A stretch of DNA of 64,000 bases from Methanobacteriota archaeon (GTDB lineage: Archaea; Thermoplasmatota; Poseidoniia; Poseidoniales; Thalassarchaeaceae): positions 5,765 through 69,764 of the forward strand of contig PBWO01000019.1 of the NCBI GenBank assembly GCA_002727275.1, read 5' to 3'. Below the pieces are notes generated by a model. The model saw only the letters and a program-made list of their open reading frames with translations. It ran no database searches and had not been told where the DNA came from. Positions 9,967 to 20,035 of the stretch are shown piece by piece. A program made the position numbers and the translations under genes. Within the stretch, counting starts at the first letter, position 1. Every line of letters begins with the position of its first letter.

Positions 9967-10896
9967 ATGGACAAGCCTGGCCTATTCTTGACAAACGACG
10001 ATGGCGTCGAAGCAAAGGGGTTACAAGTTCTAATCAAAGAACTACATTCTATAGGATATCCGATTGTAGTACTAGCGCCTGCAAACGAGCAATCTTGCTC
10101 AGGTATGAGACTTACACTCGATCATAACCTAGGGCTTCAGGAACGTGAAGACATCGCAGAATCAATCAGAGATTCTGATGGGCCCCCTCTGAGAATATTT
10201 TCTCTAGATGGCACTCCTTGTGATTGTGCCATTGTAGCTATCGATGGTGGTCTTGAATCATGGGCCCCTGAAATCAGGCCTACATTGTGTATTTCTGGAA
10301 TCAATCAAGGACCAAACTTGTCAGTCGATGTGCTGCACTCTGGGACCGTTTCAGCTGCTCGCGAGGCAGCGCTCTATGGGATGCCATCAATGGCCTTCAG
10401 TCTAGCAACCTATGAACACTCAAACTTCGAAGAATCCCTACCTGCGATGATATCTATTATTGAGGCGTGTACCTCCAAACTACCTCGGACTCCCTGTAAC
10501 TTGGGGAGGCCAGAAGGATGTAATAGAATTCCAGAAGGAGCAAACAAGAACCAATTTTCGTTTTCTGCCTTTGCTAATGGAGACATGATTCTAAATGTTA
10601 ATTCTCCAAGAATCTGGAATGGAACAATCCAGACTGTTAGTTTGGGTGCAAGGTGGTATAGGAATGCAATAGATATCAGAGATATCAGAAAATTCGATGT
10701 CGGCTTCAAAGTGGGATCAGCAAAAATCGTAGAAGAAGACATACCAGAAACTGATTGCAACGCGATAAATTCAGGTTCAGTTTCTATAACTCCTCTATCC
10801 TCTTGGCCAATCAACCACCCACTCGGCCTCGATGTAGAGGCTATGAGAGCAGCAACCCGGGCCGACCAAACTGGTCTTCCTGAATGGTTACTCTAG
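9967..10896 (+). CDS. surE: 5'/3'-nucleotidase SurE
   Basis: SurE removes phosphate from nucleoside 5'- and 3'-monophosphates using a divalent metal. The metal motif 'TNDDG' is at residues 9-13, followed by 'PANEQSCSG' near 36, and 'SGINQGPNLS' with 'HSGTVSAAREA' at about 111-137, all hallmarks of the family. At 309 residues it is slightly longer than many SurE proteins (about 250-270) because of inserts in the C-terminal half, including a Cys-containing stretch near 170-190. The gene begins 25 bases after the DMT permease and ends in a 4-base convergent overlap with trmY. Assignment is secure; the natural substrate is not. Confidence 0.93.
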   Translation: MDKPGLFLTNDDGVEAKGLQVLIKELHSIGYPIVVLAPANEQSCSGMRLTLDHNLGLQEREDIAESIRDSDGPPLRIFSLDGTPCDCAIVAIDGGLESWAPEIRPTLCISGINQGPNLSVDVLHSGTVSAAREAALYGMPSMAFSLATYEHSNFEESLPAMISIIEACTSKLPRTPCNLGRPEGCNRIPEGANKNQFSFSAFANGDMILNVNSPRIWNGTIQTVSLGARWYRNAIDIRDIRKFDVGFKVGSAKIVEEDIPETDCNAINSGSVSITPLSSWPINHPLGLDVEAMRAATRADQTGLPEWLL

Positions 10897-11513
10897 GAAT
10901 TGTCTAGATGATGGTGCACTATGGCTACGCAAGAGTGTCCCTGCAGCCACTTTTGACCCACTGAAACTTTGTCAAAATCATCCAGCAATTCTAACTCTGA
11001 TGTGGTGAAAGTCTTGTGATCTGAGAGAACAAATCCAACTTCTTCATCTATAGTTGAAACCTCAATCGGAATCCCTTTAGCATCCATTACTAGTATTCTA
11101 CATCCTTCATCAGACCATTCTTTGAGAGTCTGGTCTAAACTTCCTCCTGAGTGACTAATCCCTCCGGAGTACTCTTCCCAGACTCCCACAGGAGGCATCC
11201 GACTTCTGACGACTGCACGTACATGTCCGGCAATTGATCTCTCGTCTGGATGCACACCTCTGAGTTTGCTACCGTCGAACTTGATTCTTCGGGAACCGCT
11301 TCCCTCTAGGTGTAGAACAATTTGGGTTTCCTCTCTGATTCCATGCGATATGAACAGAGCAGTGTTTACAGCGCGTAGAAGTACATCCAGTCTACCTGCG
11401 GCCCCTGCTAGATCATTGAGGGAGAAATCCCCCTTTGCAGGTACATCATGTCCAATTATCGCAAATCTGCGGCCCAGGATCTCACCCCAGGTCCAGATCC
11501 ATATCGTCGACAT
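10893..11513 (-). CDS. trmY: tRNA pseudouridine(54)-N1-methyltransferase TrmY
   Basis: TrmY is a SPOUT-class methyltransferase that makes N1-methylpseudouridine at position 54 of archaeal tRNA. Family blocks are visible in order: 'RRFAIIGHD', 'AGRLDVLLRAVNTALFISHG', 'KLRGVHPDERS', 'GFVLSDHKTF' (knot region) and near the end 'QGHSCVAIVHHHLD'. The length of 206 fits. The only available start is the ATG at 11513, which overlaps the end of srp54 by 32 bases, so the two are translationally coupled. It adds about a dozen residues before the family's usual beginning. The 3' end overlaps surE by 4 bases, convergently. Confidence 0.92.
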   Translation of the reverse strand: MSTIWIWTWGEILGRRFAIIGHDVPAKGDFSLNDLAGAAGRLDVLLRAVNTALFISHGIREETQIVLHLEGSGSRRIKFDGSKLRGVHPDERSIAGHVRAVVRSRMPPVGVWEEYSGGISHSGGSLDQTLKEWSDEGCRILVMDAKGIPIEVSTIDEEVGFVLSDHKTFTTSELELLDDFDKVSVGQKWLQGHSCVAIVHHHLDNS

Positions 11514-12840
11514 CCATCATCGACTTCATCTTACGGCGGAAACTTCTGTCGCCCTTCATTCCACGCATCATCTTCCGACTGCGATTCCATTGAGCCAGCA
11601 ACTCTTTGACATCCTTCTCATCTACTCCCGAACCTCTTGCAATTCTTCTGATTCGACTCGATTTCAACAGAATAGGGGTGTCTTTTTCCTCTTGAGTCAT
11701 TGAGTCCATGATGACCCTATACTTCTCGAGATTACCTTGCATCTGCCTCTTTTGCGCTGTACTCATACTGCCCATGCCTCCGAACATAGCATCAGGCAAG
11801 TGAGACAACATCTTCTCGACACTACCAATCTTACTCATCATTTCCATTTGACTGTACATATCAGTCAATGTAAATCTACCAGACATCAGTCGCTGAGCAA
11901 GCCTATTGGCTTCTTCTTGATCTAAATCACCGGGAGCCAAATCAATCAGGCCCTTGATATCTCCAAGTCCAAGTAGTCTTGAGATGAATCTGTCCGACTC
12001 AAACTTCTCCAAATCCTGAACCCTTTCTCCCTCTCCGATGAAAACTATCGGTGCACCTGTGGTAGATACGGCACTGAGTGCCCCTCCACCACGGGCTGTA
12101 CCGTCGAGTTTGGTGACAATCGTTCCTGTAACTCCCACAAGCTCGTGAAAGGTTTCAGCAACAGGGCCCGCTGCCTGTCCGACTTGAGCATCAATAACTA
12201 GGAAACGTTCGGTTGCATTTGCAATCTTTGCAATATCAGCAAGCTCATCTCGTAACTCTTCATCCAGACTGTCGCGTCCGGCAGTATCGATGATTACAAC
12301 CTCGGCATTGCCAACTTCCTTGATTCCATTCCGAACTATTGTAGCGGCATCATTCTGGTCGGGATCTCCATAGACATCTACGTTGGTGTCCTCTAGAAGT
12401 TGCTTGAGTTGTTCATAGGCACCGGGACGGTGCACATCGGCCTCAATTACTGCTACCTTGACTCCGTGCCTACGCCTCCACCAGTCTGCTAATTTGGCAG
12501 TAGTGGTTGTCTTACCCTGCCCGTAAAGTCCGACCATAAGAATTGTCTGATTATGAGGCATAATCTCTCGAGGGGTGCCCAAGAGCCGAACCAGCTCTAG
12601 ATAGACTAGGTTCATCGCGTGAGTTTCGAGTTTGACGCCAGGGCGAGGCTCTTCTTCGAGAAGTCGCCTTTCTATCCTCTCTGTGAGCTCTTTAGACTGT
12701 CTGACGTTAAAATCGGCTTCCAATAGGGCCTTGCGAAGAGTTCTGCTTAACTCCTTAGCAGTCTCCTCATCCACCTTGCGCTTACCCCTCAATAGACCGA
12801 CGGAACCCATTATGCGTCGCTTTAGCCCATCCAGCGCCAT
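11482..12840 (-). CDS. srp54: Signal recognition particle GTPase SRP54
   Basis: SRP54 binds signal sequences on nascent chains and, with 7S RNA and FtsY, delivers ribosomes to the Sec translocon. The 452 residues show an N domain (about 1-90) and a G domain with P-loop 'GLYGQGKTTTT' at 104-114, 'DTAGRD' at 185-190 and 'TKLDG' at 243-247. A Met-rich M domain follows from about 300, with 'MMSKIGSVEKMLSHLPD'. The tail is basic, then acidic. No 7S RNA or FtsY gene was recognised nearby. The gene is first of a pair with trmY. Only 42 bases separate its ATG from the divergent membrane-protein gene. Confidence 0.97.
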   Translation of the reverse strand: MALDGLKRRIMGSVGLLRGKRKVDEETAKELSRTLRKALLEADFNVRQSKELTERIERRLLEEEPRPGVKLETHAMNLVYLELVRLLGTPREIMPHNQTILMVGLYGQGKTTTTAKLADWWRRRHGVKVAVIEADVHRPGAYEQLKQLLEDTNVDVYGDPDQNDAATIVRNGIKEVGNAEVVIIDTAGRDSLDEELRDELADIAKIANATERFLVIDAQVGQAAGPVAETFHELVGVTGTIVTKLDGTARGGGALSAVSTTGAPIVFIGEGERVQDLEKFESDRFISRLLGLGDIKGLIDLAPGDLDQEEANRLAQRLMSGRFTLTDMYSQMEMMSKIGSVEKMLSHLPDAMFGGMGSMSTAQKRQMQGNLEKYRVIMDSMTQEEKDTPILLKSSRIRRIARGSGVDEKDVKELLAQWNRSRKMMRGMKGDRSFRRKMKSMMDVDDMDLDLG

Positions 12841-12882
12841 ACTCGCGGGTCCTGATTGTGTGGTTTGAACATTATCTGAGGC

Positions 12883-13704
12883 GTGGGCCTCAAAGCCGAT
12901 GTGCTATGGCCAATCGTGGCAGTCGAGTTGTGGCAGACACAAGTTGCCTTCGCAATCGGGTTACTGGGCATCTATGGTGGTTGGAAGGGCACAATCTCGA
13001 AGATGACCGGATTTTACGACTTAGCAGGGGCGGTGAAACATCTAATCTATGGCATAGTCGTAGGTATGATACTAGCAGTATTCGTAGACAGAATGATACT
13101 ATCTTCAGTCATTCTATCATATCTCAATATCTTCGGAGCTTTCACAGTCGCCATACTGATCGCTGCGGGAGAGTCGGCCTTCGTTTTATTCATCCTTTCA
13201 CGTCCACGAACCGCCTCACTGCGAGCCTCTCCTCCATTTGGATGGACACTGGGTCTTGGAATCGGCTCGATGCAGGCATGCGTCTTAATTTTCCGATTAT
13301 TTGACGAGGAATTAGCATATTCTGGATACTCTGGAGTCAATTTGATCAGCCTATCTTTGGCAACATCAATCGCTTTGTGCTCTTGTTTAGGGCATGCCCT
13401 CCTTGGTTGTTGGCAAGGAGCACAATTACTGGAATCCAATAGACTGCGACCATTTGTGATGTCAACAGTTTACCGTGGTGCACTGACCGTTTGCATCGTA
13501 CTTGCCTTGTTTACTCCTTTTACTCTGATAGCCGTACTCCCTGGATTGGCTCTTGCATGGAGCAAAGCCCAGTCAAGTTGGCTACTTTCGGGCATGACTC
13601 CTGCGGCAAAACAGGCATATAGGCGCACAACTAGACAATCAATGCGCCATAAAGCGGCCTCAGATAGTAGAATCAAGGGTGAGTACGTAGATTCCGACGA
13701 ATAA
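12883..13704 (+). CDS. Uncharacterised polytopic membrane protein
   Basis: This 273-residue protein is not recognised as any named family. It has about seven to eight hydrophobic segments, for example around residues 20-37, 52-70, 75-105, 120-140, 155-180 and 195-225. A basic, soluble C-terminus of some 45 residues ends in 'GEYVDSDE'. The GTG at 12883 is the likely start, since the intergenic gap to divergent srp54 is only 42 bases. It stands alone between srp54 and trkA. The spacing of helices resembles small intramembrane enzymes or transporters, but no catalytic motif is evident, so no function is proposed. Confidence 0.7.
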   Translation: MGLKADVLWPIVAVELWQTQVAFAIGLLGIYGGWKGTISKMTGFYDLAGAVKHLIYGIVVGMILAVFVDRMILSSVILSYLNIFGAFTVAILIAAGESAFVLFILSRPRTASLRASPPFGWTLGLGIGSMQACVLIFRLFDEELAYSGYSGVNLISLSLATSIALCSCLGHALLGCWQGAQLLESNRLRPFVMSTVYRGALTVCIVLALFTPFTLIAVLPGLALAWSKAQSSWLLSGMTPAAKQAYRRTTRQSMRHKAASDSRIKGEYVDSDE

Positions 13705-13752
13705 ACAATCATTGTTGGCTTTAAGTCGCTTTCAGGCATACGAATGGCGCAG

Positions 13753-13760
13753 TATTATAT
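13753..13760 (+). promoter_or_regulatory. TATA-like box for trkA
   Basis: TATTATAT centred about 28 bases before the trkA ATG. Archaeal transcription starts about 25 bases after the TATA box, which predicts an almost leaderless trkA message. Confidence 0.55.
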
Positions 13761-13784
13761 TCGCACCGCCGAGGGTTTCACCGC

Positions 13785-15203
13785 ATGCGAGTTATCATTG
13801 CAGGGGCTGGAGAGATTGGGCGAGGTGTCGCAGAAGCTCTTAGACAAGAGAGCAGAAGCGTTGCTCTAATCGATCCAGATCCTACTGCAATCATTGAATC
13901 TCAGAGTCTCGACTGTCTCCTTATTACTGGCAGTGCATTGTCTCGTGAATCATTACTAAGGGCTGGAATAAGCGATGCTGAGATAGTAGTTTTAGCGACA
14001 AATAATGATGAGACCAATCTTCTAGGGTGCGCCTTTGCAAAGAAGGTCTTTGGTGAACAGGTTGGAGATCGAAGAAGTAGTGGCTTGACCACTATTGCCA
14101 AGATAAGAGACCCAACCCTTCTAGATCACTCAAAGGGTGCCGGACCTCTGGAAAATTGGTCTAGGGCCGACCATGTAGTCTGTGCCTCCGACGAGATCGT
14201 AGAACAACTTGCTGCAGGCCTGTTAGCGCCTTCAATAGATGAGATTCTACCTCTAGGTGGGACTTCTTGGATCGCTGTTTCAGAAGTAATGTCTAATTCA
14301 CCTTTGATCGGAACAAAGACGGGCCAAGTTGGTGATATTTTTGTCGGAATTCCTTCAATTTATGCCATCAGGAATCCCGGAGAAATAGGAAGCATAGCCA
14401 CAGGAGATGAGATTATTCAGGAAGGGCAGATTTTAGCATTCGTTTCTCGTTCAACAGACCAATTCCCTCAGATTACTAGGGCCGTAGGGAGGAAGGATGA
14501 GGATTTCCCTGAGAATGCACAAGTTGCAATTTTCGGAGCCAGTAACTTCGGCTCTAGGCTTGCAAAGCATTACCTGAAAAAAGGCTCCAGTGTTATTGTA
14601 ATTGAGCCCGACTTGGACTTGGCCAACGAACTAGTAGGTTCGCCCGTAGGCAACAGCAAGAGACTCGATGTTATCCATGGAGATCCTCAAGATGAGGAGT
14701 TGCTTAGCGAGCTTGGAATTGACAGTCATGACATTGCCGTGGCTGCGTTGGATGACGACAATCTGAACATTGCAATTTCTATGCGTGCCAAGGACAAGGG
14801 CGTTCCAAGGACCGGGTTATTACTCAAGGATAGGGCCCTTGTGGAAGCAGTTCATAGAATAGGTCTGACCCGACCTGTGAGTCGCAGATTGGTATCTGTC
14901 ACATCTCTTCTTAAGTCAATTCACATGAATGTTCCAGGTGCATATCAGGTGATTCCACCAATGCCTTCGATTATCTCTATCTCCGCTGAGGTCAGCCCAA
15001 ATCATTCCTTCGCTGGAAAGTCTGTGAAGGAAGTTGAGAAGGCCATAGGGGCAAGAGTTGTTCTAGTTGATAGGCAAAACGAAAATGGAGAAGTTGAAGT
15101 TCTAAAGCCCTTCATGGTCGAGACAATTGATGTCGATGATAGGATCTACCTGTTCCTCTCTAAGAGTGATCTGAAGAAGGTCGAGAGGGCATTGGAGAAC
15201 TGA
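13785..15203 (+). CDS. trkA: Trk potassium uptake regulatory subunit TrkA
   Basis: A cytoplasmic nucleotide-binding subunit that gates the TrkH potassium channel. The 472 residues form two RCK units. The first Rossmann fold starts 'MRVIIAGAGEIG', with the acidic end of strand 2 at 'ALIDPD'; the second starts 'VAIFGASNFGSRLA' near residue 247. Each is followed by a TrkA-C-type domain. The length matches the tandem TrkA form. The stop is 2 bases from the trkH start, so the two form an operon. The ATG sits about 28 bases after a TATA-like box. Confidence 0.95.
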   Translation: MRVIIAGAGEIGRGVAEALRQESRSVALIDPDPTAIIESQSLDCLLITGSALSRESLLRAGISDAEIVVLATNNDETNLLGCAFAKKVFGEQVGDRRSSGLTTIAKIRDPTLLDHSKGAGPLENWSRADHVVCASDEIVEQLAAGLLAPSIDEILPLGGTSWIAVSEVMSNSPLIGTKTGQVGDIFVGIPSIYAIRNPGEIGSIATGDEIIQEGQILAFVSRSTDQFPQITRAVGRKDEDFPENAQVAIFGASNFGSRLAKHYLKKGSSVIVIEPDLDLANELVGSPVGNSKRLDVIHGDPQDEELLSELGIDSHDIAVAALDDDNLNIAISMRAKDKGVPRTGLLLKDRALVEAVHRIGLTRPVSRRLVSVTSLLKSIHMNVPGAYQVIPPMPSIISISAEVSPNHSFAGKSVKEVEKAIGARVVLVDRQNENGEVEVLKPFMVETIDVDDRIYLFLSKSDLKKVERALEN

Positions 15204-15205
15204 AG

Positions 15206-16780
15206 ATGCGTTGGGATGTCGTAGGACTCGTATTAGGTTGGACAATCCGTCTGATTTCGATTCCACTACTGGTGGTCTTTCTCTATAGTGGATTCGTAGA
15301 AAACGAAGGCATAGAATATGCAGCGATTACCTATTTGCCATCATTTTTCCTTTCACTCATTATAGGGCAGTCTTTGGTCTCTCTAGCTGAAAACTCTGAT
15401 GCATCATCTAGAGTAAGAGATAGGGAAGCATTTGCTTCAGTGGCTCTAGGTTGGATTCCTGTAGTCGCAGTTGGCTCACTACCATTTTGGCTTGGGGGTG
15501 TATTCTACGGTCCTAACGAATTCATCGCAGGAGATACTAATGGTTGGGGCATGATGGGTGGTCTCTTACATTCGTGGTTTGAGTCTATGTCTGGATTCAC
15601 AACAACTGGTGCTACAGTGATTGATATTCCGACAAGTCCCGTTTGTGCAGAAATGACGGTTTCCGACGACTGCATTGGTAGTCAGAACAGAAGTATACTA
15701 GTTTGGAGATCTGTATCTCAATGGCTTGGTGGAATGGGAGTTATAATGCTCGGTTTGCTCATTCTATCAAGAGTTCTTGGGGGAGGAATGTCATTAGCTA
15801 GGGCCGAGTTAACTGGGCCAACTATGTCCAGGCTCGGACCTACCATTCAGTGGACAGCTAGGCGATTGTGGCTGATTTATGTCGTGCTAACTTTCCTTGA
15901 ATTCGGAATGCTGTATTTCCTCGGTGGCATCGGAATCTTTGACGCTGCAAACTATGCCCTCACTACTCTCCCTTCAGGTGGCTTCGGAACATCAGACAGT
16001 GGAATCATGGCCTTCGATTCTGCCAAAGTTGAGAGTATTATTATGATATTCATGCTTCTGACATGTATAAATTTCAGCCTACTTCATTTGATACTTGCAG
16101 GGCGCTCTACGGAGGTCTGGAAGGACGAAGAACTTCGTAGCTATATGGCTATTCTGGTAGTTGCTTGGTTGGCCATGGCTCTGAACCTCTATCGCTCAGC
16201 AGGAGATCTAGGGGCTCTTGAATCTCTCAGACACTCCCTTTTTCAGGCAATTTCAATCTCCAGTACAGGTTATTCTTCCGCTGACTTCGCTACATGGCCT
16301 GTATTCAGTCAGTTCGTGTTGCTTCTACTGATGGTCGTTGGCGCTTCTGCTGGCTCAACTGGTGGAGGATTAAAGGTCCTTAGAATACGAATCGCATTCG
16401 AGCTTGCAAAAAGGGAGATTGTGAAAATCATCCAACCTCGACAAGTGGTCGCTATTAGGTTCAATGACCAAGTAATCGAGGAACGTAAAGTCTGGATCGT
16501 ACTCGGGATGATTAGTTCATGGATGGTTTTGGTTACATTATCCATACTCGCCATTTCTCTTCTAGAACCATCTCTGACAATGACTGACGTCCTTTCAATC
16601 TCAGTTTCACTTCTTGGAAATACCGGGCCTGCATTGGGGGCATTCGGACCTACTGCAACTTGGGCCGCTCTAAGTGAACCTTCAATGATGATAGCGACAC
16701 TACTAATGTGGCTTGGTAGGCTAGAATTGCTGACAGTTTTGGTCTTATTACATCCAAGAACTTGGTCAGGCAGCGACTAA
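15206..16780 (+). CDS. trkH: Trk potassium uptake channel subunit TrkH
   Basis: A pore-forming potassium transporter of the TrkH/KtrB superfamily, 524 residues, with four membrane-pore-membrane repeats. The first selectivity-filter segment is 'SGFTTTGATV' near residue 130. Later filter-like segments include 'LPSGGFGTSDSG' near 257, 'ISSTGYSSADF' near 350 and 'LLGNTGPALGAFGP' near 470. The glycine-rich 'GASAGSTGGGLKVLRI', family-typical, is near 380. It directly follows trkA, its gating partner. Its stop abuts the end of the convergent rfcL gene with no spacer. Confidence 0.95.
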   Translation: MRWDVVGLVLGWTIRLISIPLLVVFLYSGFVENEGIEYAAITYLPSFFLSLIIGQSLVSLAENSDASSRVRDREAFASVALGWIPVVAVGSLPFWLGGVFYGPNEFIAGDTNGWGMMGGLLHSWFESMSGFTTTGATVIDIPTSPVCAEMTVSDDCIGSQNRSILVWRSVSQWLGGMGVIMLGLLILSRVLGGGMSLARAELTGPTMSRLGPTIQWTARRLWLIYVVLTFLEFGMLYFLGGIGIFDAANYALTTLPSGGFGTSDSGIMAFDSAKVESIIMIFMLLTCINFSLLHLILAGRSTEVWKDEELRSYMAILVVAWLAMALNLYRSAGDLGALESLRHSLFQAISISSTGYSSADFATWPVFSQFVLLLLMVVGASAGSTGGGLKVLRIRIAFELAKREIVKIIQPRQVVAIRFNDQVIEERKVWIVLGMISSWMVLVTLSILAISLLEPSLTMTDVLSISVSLLGNTGPALGAFGPTATWAALSEPSMMIATLLMWLGRLELLTVLVLLHPRTWSGSD

Positions 16781-18286
16781 TTAGAAAGAGTCCAGTGAGA
16801 ACTGGGTACTATCACTTTCATCATCAGAAGTAGGTTTTGGAACTTCGACCTGGATACCTTCGTCAAACTCTTCTTCAAGGTCTGAATCGTACATTTCTAT
16901 AAGTTTGGCAGCCTTCTTGCGACTTCTAGGTATGCCATGAAGAGCGAGATGTCCTACCGCCTCGAGTCCTAGATGTTTTGAGACTGTGAAGTCTTGAGGG
17001 TCTGCACCCAGATTTTCCTCATGGATGGCCAGAAGACTGGGCCATAGGTCCTCGCGGACAGATGCTTTGCTAGTCCCTAGTTCTTCGGACATTTGACTAA
17101 CAACGGTGCTGGTACGCCAAGACTCAGAGCCCCTACGAAGGAAGTTCGGATATCCTATGAATGGGTCCGAATCGGGATCTCTGGCCCTGTAAGAAACCGC
17201 CGCTTGGGAGGTCAGTACCGAGCCCCAGTACCATGAACGGAATGCTCTATTGACAAATTTAGTCGCTAAAGCCCTATCAGCCATGCACATAGCATCGCTG
17301 ATTTGTGAAAGGGTATCTGAGTCGAAGACGGTTTGATTATTCCAAGCAAACCAAGCCAACATGTCATCTGGGTCCTTGTCGGAAGACATCAGCACCAATC
17401 CAGCTTCTTTCCCTGAGTTCGATTTGTATACCTCCCGCATCGCCCTGAAAATATCAATCTGAGAATCCCTAACTGAGATATCAGTCAACGAGGTCACAGC
17501 CTCAAGATCGATGTGGCCTTCTTCTATAGCGCAAATCGCCTCTAAATCTCTGACTAAAGCTCTGAGATCTCCCGGGTTATCTTCGATTAGTGACTCCAAT
17601 GCGCCCGGATCAATACTCCTGTTCTCGGCGTCTAGTACTCTATGGGCGACCCTTCTGAGGTGAACTTTACCCACCCGATTGAAACCAATCATTTCGGTTT
17701 TGGAAAGCAACCTGTCACGATTTCTTTTCCAACTACTGTTCCTTCCCCAGAGTTTCATCGGTTCGTTACAAGTCATAATCACAGGCTGCTGAGTATTTTC
17801 CAGTAGATTTAGCAATTCAGCCTTGCCTCCTGTGTCACCTTTGAGCACAACTGCCTCCTCAGAAGGCACTAGAGAAGACTCAATCCTATCGTCCGATATT
17901 CTGGCGAAACCTCCGCTGAGATGATCAACCTCATCTAGGAGGATGAGAGTCTTTGAATTTGAACCTCCTCCATTGACAAAACTATCCAATGAGATATGCT
18001 GAGAACTTTGAGTCGCTGCACTTCTAATTGATGCAGCGTTACGGTCAGCGGAGGCGTTGAGTTCTACTACAGTCCAGCCTCGTTCACTTGCTACTGCACG
18101 AGCCAGTGTGGTTTTCCCAACTCCGGGTGGGCCGGAAAGCAACAGACCTCGCTTGGAAGGATACCCATTATCCCAACGATCTAGCCATAGCCGAATCTTC
18201 CTCATTGGGGTCTCATTTCCTTCCATTTGGTCCAAAGAATCTGGCCGATATCTCTCAGTCCAATCGTCGACGGTCTGCGCCACCAC
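16781..18286 (-). CDS. rfcL: Replication factor C large subunit
   Basis: RfcL, with RfcS, forms the clamp loader that opens PCNA at primer ends. The 501 residues carry 'WTERYRPDSLDQM' at the N-terminus, Walker A 'SGPPGVGKTT' at 51-60 and Walker B 'LILLDEVDHL' at 114-123. A sensor/lid region and a helical C-terminal collar follow. The very C-terminus 'TQFSLDSF' fits a PCNA-interacting QxxLxxF motif at 495-501. No small subunit gene is in the window. The gene is convergent with trkH and separated by 36 bases from glyS, which lies upstream on the same strand. Confidence 0.95.
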   Translation of the reverse strand: MVAQTVDDWTERYRPDSLDQMEGNETPMRKIRLWLDRWDNGYPSKRGLLLSGPPGVGKTTLARAVASERGWTVVELNASADRNAASIRSAATQSSQHISLDSFVNGGGSNSKTLILLDEVDHLSGGFARISDDRIESSLVPSEEAVVLKGDTGGKAELLNLLENTQQPVIMTCNEPMKLWGRNSSWKRNRDRLLSKTEMIGFNRVGKVHLRRVAHRVLDAENRSIDPGALESLIEDNPGDLRALVRDLEAICAIEEGHIDLEAVTSLTDISVRDSQIDIFRAMREVYKSNSGKEAGLVLMSSDKDPDDMLAWFAWNNQTVFDSDTLSQISDAMCMADRALATKFVNRAFRSWYWGSVLTSQAAVSYRARDPDSDPFIGYPNFLRRGSESWRTSTVVSQMSEELGTSKASVREDLWPSLLAIHEENLGADPQDFTVSKHLGLEAVGHLALHGIPRSRKKAAKLIEMYDSDLEEEFDEGIQVEVPKPTSDDESDSTQFSLDSF

Positions 18287-18322
18287 GCTGCGATGTGGAA
18301 CCGGGACCCCATAAGATTCGCG

Positions 18323-20035
18323 TCAGAACATTGTGCTAAGATCGCCATTGGAGAGAGTGTCTATCAATTCGTCAACAGAGCATCTAATCTGCTTCTGGTC
18401 ATCTCTGCGCCTGACGGTTACAGTACCATCTTCCATTGAATCGTGGTCTATTGTAACTGCCCATGGTACACCTATCTCATCCACTCGGGCATATCTCCGA
18501 CCTATTGATTTGGATGAGTCCATCTCACCTTTGCGTCCAGGGACCGAATTAACTCGAGTAATTACATCGTGTGCAATTTTCAACATCCCGGGCTTGTCAA
18601 ATAAAGGTAGTACAGCGACGTCGTAGGGAGCTACTCTGGAGTTTAATCTCATTACTGAGTATGGCTCGCCTTCCTTCTCCGTTTCCGTGAAGGCATGGTC
18701 TAGGATGTGCCATACAATCCTGTCAATTCCGAAAGCTGGTTCGATAACATGAGGTGTGAACCACTCTCCATGTACTGTTACTTCGTCAGTTCTTCGAGTG
18801 ACCATCTCTTCTGTTATCCGAACCGATGAACCATCTGTGAGTTCCAAATCGAATGGTATATTTTCAGGTAACTCAGTCAATTGTGAAAGAGATTCAACCA
18901 CTGCTCCAGCTTGACCTTTGAATGCCGGCCCAATAACTGCAGAGATTGGAGCTAGGAAATCTTTGACTTCGTTTTTAGGCTCATCGTATTGTCTCCAAGC
19001 CCGTAATAATTTGGAACCACTTGCTCGTTCGTGTGATTCAAGATCATGACAAGTTCGGTTGGCGATACCCACACATTCCACCCAGCCATGTTCTCCGTGC
19101 AACTCACAATCCCAGCAGTCTTCAGCATAGTGAGCCATCTCTGAGCCAGAATGCTGGCGAAAACGGATCTTTGACGGTTCTACGCCTACATTAACTAGAA
19201 AATCCATAGTCCTAGCAAGGAACCAAGCGACGGTTGGATGGCGAATAATGCCCTTCGACAAAGCATCTTCGTAAGTCATTTCACATTCACCAGCATGATG
19301 ACCTTCCGGGTCTGGGACCATCATCACCGGAGTTGACCAGATGGACAATTCTGGGCACGGAGGAGATTCTGGATCGATGAAGTACTCTAATTCGGCCATA
19401 TCGAATTCACGAAGTCTAATCATACCCTGTCGAGGACTTATTTCGTTTCGATACCCCTTCCCTGTTTGAACTGCTCCGAAAGGTAGTTTTTGCTTGAAAT
19501 GTCGGAAGAGTGCAGGATATAACATGAACATACCTTGAGCTGTCTCCGGCCTCATGTAGGCAGACCTGCCTCTACTCATGGCACCAATCCTAGTCGAGAA
19601 CATCAGATTCATTGGCCTTACATCAGACCACTTTGCTTCAGAACAAGCGGGACATGATATTCCTTGTGAGAGTAATGATGAGACCTCATCAACTGACAGT
19701 GAATCTGGGTTTTGGTGAACATTTTCAAGTAAATGGTCAGCCCTGAATGCAGACTCGCAACTATTGCAAGAAACCATTAGATCATTGAATTCACCAACGT
19801 GTCCACTAGCAACGAGAACGGACTCTGGAGTCAGTGTAGGCGAGTCAACTTCGACTATGTCTCCCTGACTGGTCCAATGATCAATCCATGAGTCAACAAC
19901 CTTTCTTTTGATTCTAGCACCTACGGGTCCGTAGTCTACCAACCCAGACACGCCTCCATATATCTCGAAGGAAGGAAGCACAACCCCTCTCCTTCTGAGC
20001 AGAGAGGTCAGCCTGTCTATTCTCCTCTCGCTCAT
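18323..20035 (-). CDS. glyS: Glycyl-tRNA synthetase (archaeal/eukaryotic dimeric type)
   Basis: A class II synthetase that charges tRNA-Gly, 570 residues. It begins 'RIDRLTSLLRRRGVVLPSFEIYGG' and 'GLVDYGPVGA' at 31-40, both typical. Motif 2 region 'GKGYRNEISPRQGMIRLREF' and motif 3 'EPAFGIDRIVW' are intact. Two CxxC pairs (C90/C93 and C128/C131) lie in the insertion and could bind zinc. A C-terminal anticodon-binding domain (about 465-570) starts around 'APYDVAVLPL'. It is transcribed toward rfcL, and its upstream region is shared with the divergent helicase gene. Confidence 0.97.
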   Translation of the reverse strand: MSERRIDRLTSLLRRRGVVLPSFEIYGGVSGLVDYGPVGARIKRKVVDSWIDHWTSQGDIVEVDSPTLTPESVLVASGHVGEFNDLMVSCNSCESAFRADHLLENVHQNPDSLSVDEVSSLLSQGISCPACSEAKWSDVRPMNLMFSTRIGAMSRGRSAYMRPETAQGMFMLYPALFRHFKQKLPFGAVQTGKGYRNEISPRQGMIRLREFDMAELEYFIDPESPPCPELSIWSTPVMMVPDPEGHHAGECEMTYEDALSKGIIRHPTVAWFLARTMDFLVNVGVEPSKIRFRQHSGSEMAHYAEDCWDCELHGEHGWVECVGIANRTCHDLESHERASGSKLLRAWRQYDEPKNEVKDFLAPISAVIGPAFKGQAGAVVESLSQLTELPENIPFDLELTDGSSVRITEEMVTRRTDEVTVHGEWFTPHVIEPAFGIDRIVWHILDHAFTETEKEGEPYSVMRLNSRVAPYDVAVLPLFDKPGMLKIAHDVITRVNSVPGRKGEMDSSKSIGRRYARVDEIGVPWAVTIDHDSMEDGTVTVRRRDDQKQIRCSVDELIDTLSNGDLSTMF